Shown one piece after another: positions 39,158 through 47,978 of a stretch of 64,000 nt of DNA. Location: the NCBI GenBank assembly GCA_022600195.1, contig JAHZKX010000071.1:1-64000 (forward strand), given 5' to 3'. How positions within the stretch are numbered: position 1 is the stretch's first letter; each line of letters starts with the position of its first letter. The stretch comes from Planctomycetota bacterium. GTDB lineage: Bacteria > Planctomycetota > Planctomycetia > Planctomycetales > Planctomycetaceae. The notes under the pieces were generated by a model, which was not told the DNA's origin, made no database searches, and worked only from the letters and a program-made list of their open reading frames with translations. Made by a program: the position numbers and the translations under genes.

Positions 39158-39321
39158 AAGGATCTGACTGATTAGTATTGAGGGGATACCGTCAGATAAT
39201 GAAATGCAGATGAACCTCCCCTTGACTGGCTGTCTTAGTTTGGTAAGTTTTTTTTCGTATCTTGAAGCAGATGAATTCCCTTGACATCAGATCTGGAATA
39301 ATTCTGAGAATAACTGGTTAG

Positions 39322-39588
39322 ATGACAATAGAAAGTCAGGAAATGTGCCCCGAGTGCAATCAATTTGGCGCACCGATTGACATCTTGAACGGCAATGAAA
39401 TGGACGAACTCCATGAGAAGCTATTCTTCAACGGTGTCAAACCGGGTCTTTTAACAATTTTCGATGGGTCACTTCAATATGGCGATGACATTGAATGTAC
39501 TTTGGAATGTCAAAAATGTGGCCAAAAGTTTGAGTTATATTGTAACATTTATCATGGTCGCGGTGGATACTTCAGACCAACCACATAA
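39322..39588 (+). CDS. Small zinc-ribbon-like protein, function unknown
   Basis: An 88-residue protein with CPEC near residues 8-11 and CQKC near 63-66, the spacing expected for a zinc ribbon. I do not recognise a family. No signal peptide. In the next frame, 39560-39691 encodes a protein-like tail (LTAWQLKETSDYLNEFYG), which could mean a frameshift, but it could equally be chance. The gene stands alone with A+T-rich surroundings. Confidence 0.55.
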   Translation: MTIESQEMCPECNQFGAPIDILNGNEMDELHEKLFFNGVKPGLLTIFDGSLQYGDDIECTLECQKCGQKFELYCNIYHGRGGYFRPTT

Positions 39589-39738
39589 TAACAAGTTAAC
39601 TGCATGGCAACTGAAAGAAACAAGCGATTATCTGAACGAATTCTACGGCCAGAAGAGATTTTTCTTTACGCGAAGCTACAATAACCAGTGAATTGAATCA
39701 GTCTGCCTGACAACCATTTCATTGAAAGCAATCATACG

Positions 39739-41136
39739 ATGACCAACCAAAGAGCAATCAGCAAAACATTGGGAATCTCGCTGCTCTTAATTCTCTTCGT
39801 AGTCGCACCCCCTTCGCTGTCCGCCGCGGAACCCACCATTCAAATCGGGACATTCTCGGTCGACATTACCCCTGAACTGAATCAACCCATTGGCATGGGT
39901 TTTATTCCGATTCCCAAAACGGTCGAGCATCCCCTGTTAGCAAAAGGGATTCTACTAAAACAGGGAGATCACGCTTACGTACTCTGTGCCCTCGACTGGA
40001 TGGAAGTGCATAACGAATCGTACGACTTCCTCAGAGCAGAAATCGCCAAAGCCGCAAACACCACTGCATCCTGTGTCGCCCTGCAGTGCCTGCATCAGCA
40101 TACCGGGCCCGCCATTGATTCCACCGCGCAAAAAATTCAATTCCCCACTAAGTCGCCTCGGCAAATGGCCTCTCTCAAATATGAACAGGATGTCGCCCGG
40201 AAACTACAGGCCGCCATTAAAAAAGCAACCCAAAACTTAACAACCGTCACACACATCGGAACCAGCAAATGCAAGGTCGACCGCGTCGCTTCCAACCGAC
40301 GTATCAAACAACCCGATGGCTCCATCAAAGTCCGCTCCAGTAGCACCAAAATTCCAGAACTGCATGCAGCGCCCGAAGGCATTATCGATCCCTGGCTCCG
40401 CACACTCTCCTTCTATGCACAATCAAAACCCCTGGTGCAGATTCACTACTACGCCACGCATCCTCAAAGTTTTTACGGCGACGCCCGCATCAGTTACGAT
40501 ACAGTAGGAATCGCTAGAGAACAGCTGCAACAGAAAAGCAACGTCTTCCAGGTCTACTTCACAGGTTGTGGTGGAAATACCGCAATGGGCAAATACAACA
40601 ACGGCTCCCGAAAAGCCCGTAATGAATTGACGAACAGACTCTCGCAGGCCATGGAGGGCTCCCTGGATCATATCGAGCGAACACCCATCGAACCTCTTCA
40701 ATGGCAGACAGTCGATGTAAATTTCCCCGTGCGTCGCGCACCCGAATTTCTGGAAGAGCGCAATCAACAAATCCTGAAAAACCCCAAGTCAAAGTATTCT
40801 CAAGTCATCAAAGCAGCCATCAACCTGGCCTGGATCGAACGCGCAAAAAAGAATGAAACCATCGAATTCAGCTGCCTCTCGTTCGGCAAAGTAAAAATTT
40901 TACACTTGCCGGGAGAACCCTTTGTCGAGTTTCAATTGGCCGCTCAAAAACGGCATCCGGAACTCTCCCTGTTTGTCGCCGGTTATGGTGATTGCGGCAT
41001 GAGCTATATCGGCACCGACAAGGCCTATTCAGATCGCGGAGGCTACGAACAAACCTGGTCCTTCATTGACCCCAGCGAAGCATTATTCCTGGATTCAATG
41101 TCGCAACTACTGAATGGTAAGGGAAATAATCACTAG
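39739..41136 (+). CDS. Neutral/alkaline ceramidase-like protein
   Basis: A 465-residue exported protein with a signal peptide (LGISLLLILFVVAPPSLSAA). The mature part begins IQIGTFSVDITPELNQPIG, the opening of the neutral/alkaline non-lysosomal ceramidase N-terminal domain, and includes CLHQHTGPAID and YYATHPQSFYGDARISYD, which provide histidine ligands for zinc. Members may cleave N-acyl linkages in lipids or aminosugars. It is shorter than eukaryotic ceramidases and lacks their C-terminal domain, so the true substrate is uncertain. Confidence 0.82.
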   Translation: MTNQRAISKTLGISLLLILFVVAPPSLSAAEPTIQIGTFSVDITPELNQPIGMGFIPIPKTVEHPLLAKGILLKQGDHAYVLCALDWMEVHNESYDFLRAEIAKAANTTASCVALQCLHQHTGPAIDSTAQKIQFPTKSPRQMASLKYEQDVARKLQAAIKKATQNLTTVTHIGTSKCKVDRVASNRRIKQPDGSIKVRSSSTKIPELHAAPEGIIDPWLRTLSFYAQSKPLVQIHYYATHPQSFYGDARISYDTVGIAREQLQQKSNVFQVYFTGCGGNTAMGKYNNGSRKARNELTNRLSQAMEGSLDHIERTPIEPLQWQTVDVNFPVRRAPEFLEERNQQILKNPKSKYSQVIKAAINLAWIERAKKNETIEFSCLSFGKVKILHLPGEPFVEFQLAAQKRHPELSLFVAGYGDCGMSYIGTDKAYSDRGGYEQTWSFIDPSEALFLDSMSQLLNGKGNNH

Positions 41137-41290
41137 CCAGTCGGCCAGTTTGATAATCTCAAGAACGCAGCGTCTCGCAACAGCTTGGAGAAATGAGCGA
41201 ATTCGACTTCGGTTGTCGGTGACAAGCCCCACTGCAGGCATTACCATTAATAGACTTGATCACCCAGCAGATACTCACTGAGGACCCTCC

Positions 41291-44200
41291 ATGAAATTCC
41301 TGCCCGTTCTTATTGTTCTCATTACATTCTCATTCACTTCCGGTTACACACACGCAGACTGGGCTCAATTTCGTGGAAATGCAGCCCGCACCGGCTTCAC
41401 GAAAGAGCCCCTGCCCACACGCATGGAATTACAGTGGTCATTCAAAACAAAACTAGCTCCCACCCCCGCCTGGCCGACACATACCCGTATTAAATTTGAC
41501 GAAGTCTTTCAGCCCATCATCGCGGAGCAAACTGTTCTGTTCGGCAGTTCCTCTGATGACCAGCTTTACGCACTCGATTTGAAAACGGGACAGCTCAAAT
41601 GGAAATTCTTCACCGAAGGTCCCATCCGCTTCGCCCCCGCAGCCTGGAAAGACAGAGTCTTTGTCGCCAGCGATGATGGCAATCTCTACGCACTCTCAAT
41701 TAAAGATGGCTCCCTGCTCTGGAAAAAACGGGGAGGTCCAAAGAAAAAAGTGATCATGGGCAACGATCGGCTCATCTCACACTGGCCTTCACGAGGTGGC
41801 CCGGTGGTCCTCGGCGATCAGGTGTATTTCGCCGCAGGAGTCTGGCCTTCGGATGGCGTTTATCTCTATGCCCTCGATGCAGAAACCGGAAAGGTTCTCT
41901 GGAGCAATCAGAATTCCGGACAAATGCTTTTGAATCAACCGCATGGCGGCGCCAGTGCCAAAAGTGGTGTCTCGGCGCAGGGATATCTAGCCGCCAGTCA
42001 GGATCAGATATTCATGCCCACCGGACGAGCCGTTCCCGCGGCCTTCGATCGCGCCACCGGAAAGTTCCAATACTACCACCTTCAAAAGAACCAACAGCGC
42101 GGCGGTTCTGACGTTACGTTGGCAGATCAGTTTCTCTGTAACGCCGGCATCCTCTACGATCAGAAAACAGGTGACCTGAAACAACAAACGGGCACAGGCG
42201 TAATGGCCGCAACAGATAAAGGCATCTTGCGCGGCAGTGGTCAATCTCTGGTTTACAGCCAATGGTACGACACACCCACCCGCGACCGAAAAGGCAAAGC
42301 AATCTCTGTCAAACAGTTGAAGGAAAAACGAATCATCCCGCTCGATTATCAAATCACGGATGTGATCATTGCCGGCAGCGATGCCTATTGCGGATCTCAT
42401 AACAAAGTCACCGGCGTGGACTACAAAGCGCAAGCCAATACCTGGTGGTCACATGAAATCGAAGGCACCGTCCGCGGCCTGGCTGCCTCCGATGAATGTC
42501 TCGTCGCCAGCACAGATCAAGGGGTCATCTGCTGTTTTGCAAATAAAACGCCACCAGAACAAGAAGAGACACCACCGGCCGTCAAGAAAACGAAGGCAGC
42601 CTCCACGTTTGACTATCAGAGTGCCGCTAAAGAAATCGTTGAAAAAACCGATGTCAAAACAGGCATCTGTATCGACCTCGGTGCCAACAATGCACAACTC
42701 GCTTTAGAACTCGCTCGTTTATCAAAGTTCCAGATCTATGTCGTCATGCAGGATGCAGACAAAGCCGCAACAGCACGTGAAATGTTACATGACGCGGGCG
42801 TTTATGGCTCACGCGTCGCCGTGCATCTCGCCGATCCGAATCAGACGCCCTATTCGAAAAACTTCGCAAACCTCATCGTCTGCTCGTCATCATTACAGAA
42901 TCAAATGAGTCCCAAACTACTTAAGGAAGCCCGTCGCCTTCAGCGACCCTATGGCGGTCAGCTTTGCCAGGGACCGCTCGAAAAAATGCAGGTCGAAACC
43001 AAAACCGAACTGAAAGGGGCCGGCAGTTGGACACACCAGTATTCCAATGCCACCAACACGGTCAATTCCGATGACGAAATCGTCAAAGGACCACTCAAAA
43101 TGTACTGGTATCGTGATATGGATTTCCAGATTCCTAATCGCCACGGACAAGGCCCCGCGCCACTTGTGAACCGGGGCGTCATGGTCGTCGGCGGCCTGCA
43201 TGGCTTATGTGGACTCGACGCCTACAACGGACACACGCTCTGGAGATATCAGTTAAAAAATAATCTTACCGACTTCAACGGCATTCATCATGACGTCGGC
43301 ACCGCAGAAGTCGGTAGTAACTTTTGTCTAAGTGATGATTATGCTTTTGTAAAAAAAGATAACTTCTGCCATCAAATTGAATTGAAATCCGGAAAACTGG
43401 TGCGAAAACTTTCCACTCCCGTCAGTGGCGATGATCCCAACAAAAACTGGGGATATCTCGCTCATCATGATGGCGTGGTCTATGGCACCGTCAGCAATGA
43501 CGCCCACTACACGAGCCCCCGATATAAAGGCTTGAAGCTCCGTAACGAATCGGTCCTGTTTTTTGCCATGGATGCCAAAACAGGTGAAGTCCTCTGGACG
43601 TATCAACCGGAATACTCCATCCGCAATAACGCGATTTCGATTGGAAATGACAGCGTCTATCTGATTGATCGCGAAATCGCCAAAGCCGATGCGATCAAGG
43701 AATCACGACGCAACGGTCGCCCCAATAAAGCCCTGGCAGAGGACAAACTCCGCAAAGGAAAACTCAAATCCTTCCAGGCCAAAACCGGCAAAGATCTCTG
43801 GCAGGCTGATCAGGATGTGTTTGGTACGCAGCTTGCCGTCTCTGAAGAAAATCAGATTCTGTTGATGTTCTATCAGGGAGTCCGACACAGTTTCTTTCAA
43901 CTCCCCTCCGAAGTCGGCGGCAGGATCGCTGCCATCGATTCCAAAACCGGAAAACGGATCTGGGATATCAAAGCAAAATACCAGTCACACCCTGTCATCA
44001 ACGGCGATAAAATTTACGCGCAAGGCGGTGCCTGGGATTTGAAAACCGGGAAGAACATCGATTTCAAATTCGATCGCTCTTATGGCTGCGGACAAATTTC
44101 CGCCAGCAAACATATGATGGTCTTTCGCTCTGCCACTCTGGGATATGTCGATCTCACCCGCAAAGCAGGTGTCGAAAACTTCGGCGGGATTCGCCTGGGT

Positions 44201-44314
44201 TGTTATATCAACGCAATCCCCGCCGGCGGTTTGGTGCTCGTTCCCGATGGATCCTCACAATGCAACTGCTCCTACCAGATGCAAGCCTGGTTTGCACTGG
44301 AAGGGAGCGAATGA
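41291..44314 (+). CDS. PQQ-like beta-propeller interrupted by a methyltransferase-like domain
   Basis: A 1007-residue exported protein with a signal peptide (VLIVLITFSFTSGYTHA). Residues about 25-420 are PQQ-type propeller blades (LYALDLKTGQLKWKFF, LYALSIKDGSLLWKK). Residues about 440-560 look like a class I SAM-dependent methyltransferase Rossmann fold: TGICIDLGANNAQLALELAR matches motif I with a modified glycine-rich loop, followed by IYVVMQDADKAATAREML and ANLIVCSSSLQ. The remaining part returns to propeller blades (GLDAYNGHTLWRYQL, FAMDAKTGEVLWTYQ). SAM would not be available outside the cytoplasm, so the domain may be inactive or have another ligand. It is one of the oddest architectures in the window. 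Confidence 0.85.
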   Translation: MKFLPVLIVLITFSFTSGYTHADWAQFRGNAARTGFTKEPLPTRMELQWSFKTKLAPTPAWPTHTRIKFDEVFQPIIAEQTVLFGSSSDDQLYALDLKTGQLKWKFFTEGPIRFAPAAWKDRVFVASDDGNLYALSIKDGSLLWKKRGGPKKKVIMGNDRLISHWPSRGGPVVLGDQVYFAAGVWPSDGVYLYALDAETGKVLWSNQNSGQMLLNQPHGGASAKSGVSAQGYLAASQDQIFMPTGRAVPAAFDRATGKFQYYHLQKNQQRGGSDVTLADQFLCNAGILYDQKTGDLKQQTGTGVMAATDKGILRGSGQSLVYSQWYDTPTRDRKGKAISVKQLKEKRIIPLDYQITDVIIAGSDAYCGSHNKVTGVDYKAQANTWWSHEIEGTVRGLAASDECLVASTDQGVICCFANKTPPEQEETPPAVKKTKAASTFDYQSAAKEIVEKTDVKTGICIDLGANNAQLALELARLSKFQIYVVMQDADKAATAREMLHDAGVYGSRVAVHLADPNQTPYSKNFANLIVCSSSLQNQMSPKLLKEARRLQRPYGGQLCQGPLEKMQVETKTELKGAGSWTHQYSNATNTVNSDDEIVKGPLKMYWYRDMDFQIPNRHGQGPAPLVNRGVMVVGGLHGLCGLDAYNGHTLWRYQLKNNLTDFNGIHHDVGTAEVGSNFCLSDDYAFVKKDNFCHQIELKSGKLVRKLSTPVSGDDPNKNWGYLAHHDGVVYGTVSNDAHYTSPRYKGLKLRNESVLFFAMDAKTGEVLWTYQPEYSIRNNAISIGNDSVYLIDREIAKADAIKESRRNGRPNKALAEDKLRKGKLKSFQAKTGKDLWQADQDVFGTQLAVSEENQILLMFYQGVRHSFFQLPSEVGGRIAAIDSKTGKRIWDIKAKYQSHPVINGDKIYAQGGAWDLKTGKNIDFKFDRSYGCGQISASKHMMVFRSATLGYVDLTRKAGVENFGGIRLGCYINAIPAGGLVLVPDGSSQCNCSYQMQAWFALEGSE

Positions 44315-44382
44315 GCAGAGTTCCATACCCTTCCTACTAAGCTGTAACTTACGTACAGGACTAGCAATTTACACTTTATCTG

Positions 44383-44403
44383 CCATGTTTCACAGAAACA
44401 TGG
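44383..44403. repeat. Perfect 8-base hairpin
   Basis: CCATGTTT and AAACATGG flank a five-base loop, 70 bases after the PQQ-methyltransferase gene. No T-run follows, so terminator function is weakly supported. Confidence 0.4.
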
Positions 44404-44533
44404 TAGTGATCCCCCAATGCATGCGTTAAGTCTCGTGACGTTTTGTTTTTCTCATGACAAACTGTGCTTAGGCAGAGATCATGAAAAACATTTTACAGGG
44501 CCTTCAGTTTCGTTCGACGGAAGATCTTTTCTG

Positions 44534-45868
44534 ATGAAACAGTTTTTTGCGATCCTTGCCATTCTTGGGTTAATCACAACCAGTGTCTCCTCTCAACAGC
44601 CGGGAAATAAGAAAGATTCACCACCACGGGGTGAAAGAGGTCATCGACCGCCGGGTGAACGAGACCATGACCGAGGTGGACCACATCAACAAGGCCCACC
44701 ACCTCACGACCCCATCTTTATGCTGTTTGATACAGATCGAAATGGCGAACTCTCTCAGAAGGAAATGGAACAGGCGACTGAGATTCTAAAAAATCGAGAT
44801 AAAAATGAAAATGGAGTTCTCTCACGCGATGAAATTCCCCGTCCTCCTCGACCACCACATCGAAGGGGTGGAGGTCCACCACATCAAAGAGCAGATCGTC
44901 CACACCATCCAAGAGGAGAACAGCCACCACACCGAAGAGGTGGAGGTCCAACACAACAAAGAGCAGAACGTTCACACCATCCAAGAGGAGAACGGTCTCC
45001 ACACCGAAGAGGTGAAGGTCCAACACAACAAAGATCAGAACGTTCACATCATCCAAGAGGAGAACAGCCACCACGTGAGAGAGGAGAACACCCACCGCGT
45101 GAAAGAGGAGAACGCCCGCCACGTGAGAGAGGAGAACACCCACCGCGTGAAAGAGGAGAACACCCACCGCGTGAAAGAGGAGAACGCCCGCCACGTGAGA
45201 GAGGAGAACACCCACCGCGTGAAAGAGGAGAACACCCACCGCGTGAGAGAGGAGAACACCCGCCACGTGAGAGAGGAGAACACCCGCCACGTGAGAGAGG
45301 AGAACGCCCGCCGCATCAGAGAGAAGGTCGTGAAATTCCACCGAGAACTCGGGAACCGCAGGCACAGGGTACAGAAAATGCGCCGGCAGGTAGTCTGATT
45401 TTTACGGGAGGATATGAAACTGATCCCCGCGATCATGGAAGACCAGTCAAACTTATCGCAGCTGCACTCGGTGTAAAATCAGAAGTGTTTCGAGAAGCAT
45501 TCAGCAATGTCAAACCAGCCCGCGGCGGAGATCCAACACCCGCGCGAGCAAATGCCAACAAAAAAGTGCTGATGGATGCGCTGGGCAAACATGGTATCAC
45601 GAATGACCGACTCGATACGGTCTCAAACTATTACCGCTATCAACCGGGCAGAGGCAATCTCTGGAAACACACCCCCGCCAGCGCGAAAGCGATTATCAAA
45701 GAGGGAAAAGTCACCGGTTTCGAAATTACAAACCCTGGTTCCGGGTATATGACACCACCCTCTATCTCAGTCGTCGGCCATGAAAAAACTCAAGTCAAAG
45801 CGACACTGCAATTCACGAAAAATTTCCAGACCAACGGCAGTATTGAATCACTGACGATTGTGGAATAA
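44534..45868 (+). CDS. Secreted EF-hand protein with long proline/arginine/glutamate tandem repeats
   Basis: A 444-residue protein. The ATG at 44534 begins a signal peptide (MKQFFAILAILGLITTSVSS). Two EF-hand loops follow: DTDRNGELSQKE and DKNENGVLSRDE. Three 24-residue repeats come next, then ten 8-residue repeats of PPRERGE[H/R]. The C-terminal about 150 residues form a folded domain (YRYQPGRGNLWKHTPASAKA, then ITNPGSGYMTPPSISVVG). The repeat region is strongly basic and acidic in alternation and is probably an extended linker or cell-wall-binding stalk. I do not know a function. Confidence 0.8.
   Translation: MKQFFAILAILGLITTSVSSQQPGNKKDSPPRGERGHRPPGERDHDRGGPHQQGPPPHDPIFMLFDTDRNGELSQKEMEQATEILKNRDKNENGVLSRDEIPRPPRPPHRRGGGPPHQRADRPHHPRGEQPPHRRGGGPTQQRAERSHHPRGERSPHRRGEGPTQQRSERSHHPRGEQPPRERGEHPPRERGERPPRERGEHPPRERGEHPPRERGERPPRERGEHPPRERGEHPPRERGEHPPRERGEHPPRERGERPPHQREGREIPPRTREPQAQGTENAPAGSLIFTGGYETDPRDHGRPVKLIAAALGVKSEVFREAFSNVKPARGGDPTPARANANKKVLMDALGKHGITNDRLDTVSNYYRYQPGRGNLWKHTPASAKAIIKEGKVTGFEITNPGSGYMTPPSISVVGHEKTQVKATLQFTKNFQTNGSIESLTIVE
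44855..45070 (+). repeat. Three 72-base tandem repeats inside the EF-hand gene
   Basis: Three units of 24 codons run in a row, each beginning PHRRG and ending HHPRGE plus two residues. They differ at few positions, mostly G/E and A/S exchanges. Confidence 0.75.
45068..45307 (+). repeat. Ten 24-base tandem repeats inside the EF-hand gene
   Basis: Ten in-frame units encode PPRERGE followed by H or R. Units alternate between CGTGAGAGA and CGTGAAAGA variants, so higher-order repeats of two or three units are visible. Because the period is a multiple of three and lacks stops, the other frames stay open and give misleading long frames on both strands. Confidence 0.9.
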
Positions 45869-45978
45869 AACAGCTGGTTTTCAAACGGTGTTCGCATGCC
45901 AAACACGCAATTCTTGATCAACGTGGTAAACCAATCAGTCGAACAACGATGACCCGTTTACTACGGGACTGCTCTGGA

Positions 45979-46347
45979 CTATAAGGCTTCTGCCTTTTGC
46001 TTGAGCACATCCAGCTGTGCTTTAATTTTATCCTTCGATGCCGAACTCTGATAAAGGGATAATAGTTCTTTGGCAGAATCTCTGAGAGCTACATAAGACC
46101 CTTCATATTCTGTGGCATAGGTATCCAATGATTCCATCAGAATTGTGAGTTCCTGGGCTGCATCCTTGGGCGTTTTTTTAGCAGAAGCAATAAAATCTTC
46201 AATCGATTTTTGTGCCATTTCACTCTTACTTGTCTCAGATGGAGGCGGTGCGGAAGGAGCTGAACCACAACCGACTAACGCCGTGGTAAATAAAAACAAT
46301 ACAGAACAGCAAATCAGCCGTTTACTAAACTCGATACTACATTTCAT
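45979..46347 (-). CDS. Small lipoprotein downstream of DUF1559 gene
   Basis: A 122-residue lipoprotein with a lipobox (FTTALVGCGSAPS, Cys about residue 27) and a short Pro/Ser linker. The rest is helical and charged (KKTPKDAAQELTILMESLD), probably a coiled coil. The ATG at 46347 is preferred over 46389 because it starts the signal and has an AGGGGA site upstream. It follows the DUF1559 gene on the same strand, an arrangement repeated at 52529-53959. Confidence 0.75.
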   Translation of the reverse strand: MKCSIEFSKRLICCSVLFLFTTALVGCGSAPSAPPPSETSKSEMAQKSIEDFIASAKKTPKDAAQELTILMESLDTYATEYEGSYVALRDSAKELLSLYQSSASKDKIKAQLDVLKQKAEAL

Positions 46348-46373
46348 CGCTTTATGTCCCCTAGGTATCAGAT

Positions 46374-46414
46374 AAACAAGCAGCCCCAACCAGAATGATG
46401 GGAGCTGCTTGTTT
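46374..46414. terminator. Intercistronic terminator hairpin
   Basis: A perfect 11-base inverted repeat (AAACAAGCAGC / GCTGCTTGTTT) lies between the DUF1559 gene and the lipoprotein gene. Transcribed from the minus strand, its 3-prime T-run is short, so it may only partly stop transcription and lower lipoprotein output relative to the pseudopilin. Its T-run is better on the plus strand. Confidence 0.7.
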
Positions 46415-46463
46415 TTAAATCAGATATTAAAACGTCTTCAATTCGGTAACTACAATATTTCTA

Positions 46464-47438
46464 TTACCATTCACCCAGAACATTACCATCTCCAATCGCT
46501 AACAGATTGAGATAGGTGGTCTGATCGATGTTTTCAGAAGCAAAACGAACTGATCCGTCAGCCATTGCGACATGGACGCCACCGACATGAAAACTGCGAG
46601 CAGCCTGACCTGAATTATCATTCGTGTCATCAGGGTTATTACGTCTGTTGGGATCCTTATCCGAAGTATTATTCGAAGCATAAGGTGTGCGGTCAGTGAT
46701 CGCGCTGACGTTGGGTGTCAAAATACCGTTTGAATTCTGTCCGGCAAATAATGGCCCGGTACACCAACCCCAGGCTCCTTTATCATCACCCGTACTAAGA
46801 CTGGTCACAATTTCACTCAGCATAATTACATTCGAAGTACCATCGTCAAAGTCTCGGATTTTCGCGCCATTCTGTGCGATCGCGCTAAAAACTCCTCTGC
46901 GAGCGATATTTCTGTAATCAGCGATATCCAATGTGGAACCACCTCCAACAGATCCGGCGTACGTGATTTTTGAAAAACCATTATGGTCCTGCGTGAGATT
47001 GGAACGATCAATTTTTGGTTGAGAGGGGCAACGCAAAACAGATATTTTTGCACGTAATACACTATCTCCCGCATCGGAATTCGCACTGCGTGCAGGTAAC
47101 GACATGTTGTATCTGTTGTATAAGTTAGCCTGATCAATAAAAGGCAGAACTTGAACAACCCAGGTCGTTCCCCAGTTTGCTTCACGACCATTTGCAGGTG
47201 CTGAACCAGTTCCATACCAAACTGCTCCGGGAGGAAACGTGCGGTGCGAATCATGGTAATTATGTAAACCCAAAGCAATTTGTTTCAAACCGTTTTTACA
47301 TGTACTGCGACGTGCCGCTTCACGCGCCTGTTGCACAGCCGGCAGTAAAAGGGCAATCAGAATCGCAATAATGGCTATCACCACCAGCAATTCGATCAGC
47401 GTAAAACCTCGGTTCTTTTGTAAGTCTTTAGATCGCAT
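46464..47438 (-). CDS. DUF1559 type II pseudopilin-like protein
   Basis: A 324-residue protein with a prepilin-type N-terminus (GFTLIELLVVIAIIAILIAL), cleaved after Gly by a prepilin peptidase and leaving an N-terminal Phe. The C-terminal family motif FHVGGVHVAMADGSVRFASE (the H-X9-DG motif) is present. Such proteins are very numerous in planctomycetes and are thought to build surface fibres or a secretion/uptake apparatus. The gene pairs with the lipoprotein downstream. Confidence 0.95.
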   Translation of the reverse strand: MRSKDLQKNRGFTLIELLVVIAIIAILIALLLPAVQQAREAARRSTCKNGLKQIALGLHNYHDSHRTFPPGAVWYGTGSAPANGREANWGTTWVVQVLPFIDQANLYNRYNMSLPARSANSDAGDSVLRAKISVLRCPSQPKIDRSNLTQDHNGFSKITYAGSVGGGSTLDIADYRNIARRGVFSAIAQNGAKIRDFDDGTSNVIMLSEIVTSLSTGDDKGAWGWCTGPLFAGQNSNGILTPNVSAITDRTPYASNNTSDKDPNRRNNPDDTNDNSGQAARSFHVGGVHVAMADGSVRFASENIDQTTYLNLLAIGDGNVLGEW

Positions 47439-47812
47439 AAAATCGTTCCCTGAAAAATTAAAAAAATTGTTTATTGGCCCAAAAATAAAAAATGGTCACA
47501 AGTAAACATGACCGAACAGATACTTCTAGATAGGAAGAAGCCGGGCCCAAGAAGGCTTACAAACATTGGGATCAAAATAACAAAACTTTATGAGTGATGC
47601 AAAACATTGATCACCCTTACACCCTCTATTATAGGTAATTCATGCCTCTTTGCAAGAATCAGTTTTTTTTGTTTCTGAAAATCAATACTGGAATAAAATA
47701 TTATAACGAGCTGACAGCTTGACTCACATTCACGCACGAGAAGTTCTATCGGCATAGACATAACTATTGTATTCCCAATTCATATCAGTCCCACCAACTT
47801 GCCATTTTCCAT
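47439..47812. other. Divergent intergenic region
   Basis: Between the DUF1559 gene on the minus strand and a ceramidase-like gene on the plus strand. No gene is supported; it is A+T-rich with several T-runs. Promoters for both sides presumably lie here. The tandem operator-like repeat follows at 47813. Confidence 0.5.
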
Positions 47813-47864
47813 TTGTAAACTTACATTAGAAAATGTAGTTGTAAACTTACATTAGAAAATGTAG
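47813..47864. promoter_or_regulatory. Two perfect 26-base direct repeats, operator-like
   Basis: Bases 47813-47838 and 47839-47864 are identical. Each contains TACATT-AGAA-AATGTA, a perfect 6-base inverted repeat, and TGTAA-AC-TTACA. Such a doubled palindrome 115 bases upstream of a gene is typical of a regulator-binding site. No matching regulator is adjacent; the nearest GntR gene is 4 kb away. Confidence 0.55.
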
Positions 47865-47978
47865 CCGTATCGATCTGTTACCGCTGGGATAATCGAATCA
47901 CTACAGGACCTCACTTTTGTGATCACGGTTCATATTCGATTTAAATGCGCTTGTTCTATACAAAAGGAAAACATCACC

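Noticed and set aside
44718..45398. Long open frames on both strands across the repeat region
   Set aside because: The 24-base repeat has a period divisible by three without stops in other frames, so these are by-products of the real gene at 44534.
47813..47864. Possible CRISPR repeats
   Set aside because: Two identical units are directly adjacent with no spacer and no cas genes nearby.
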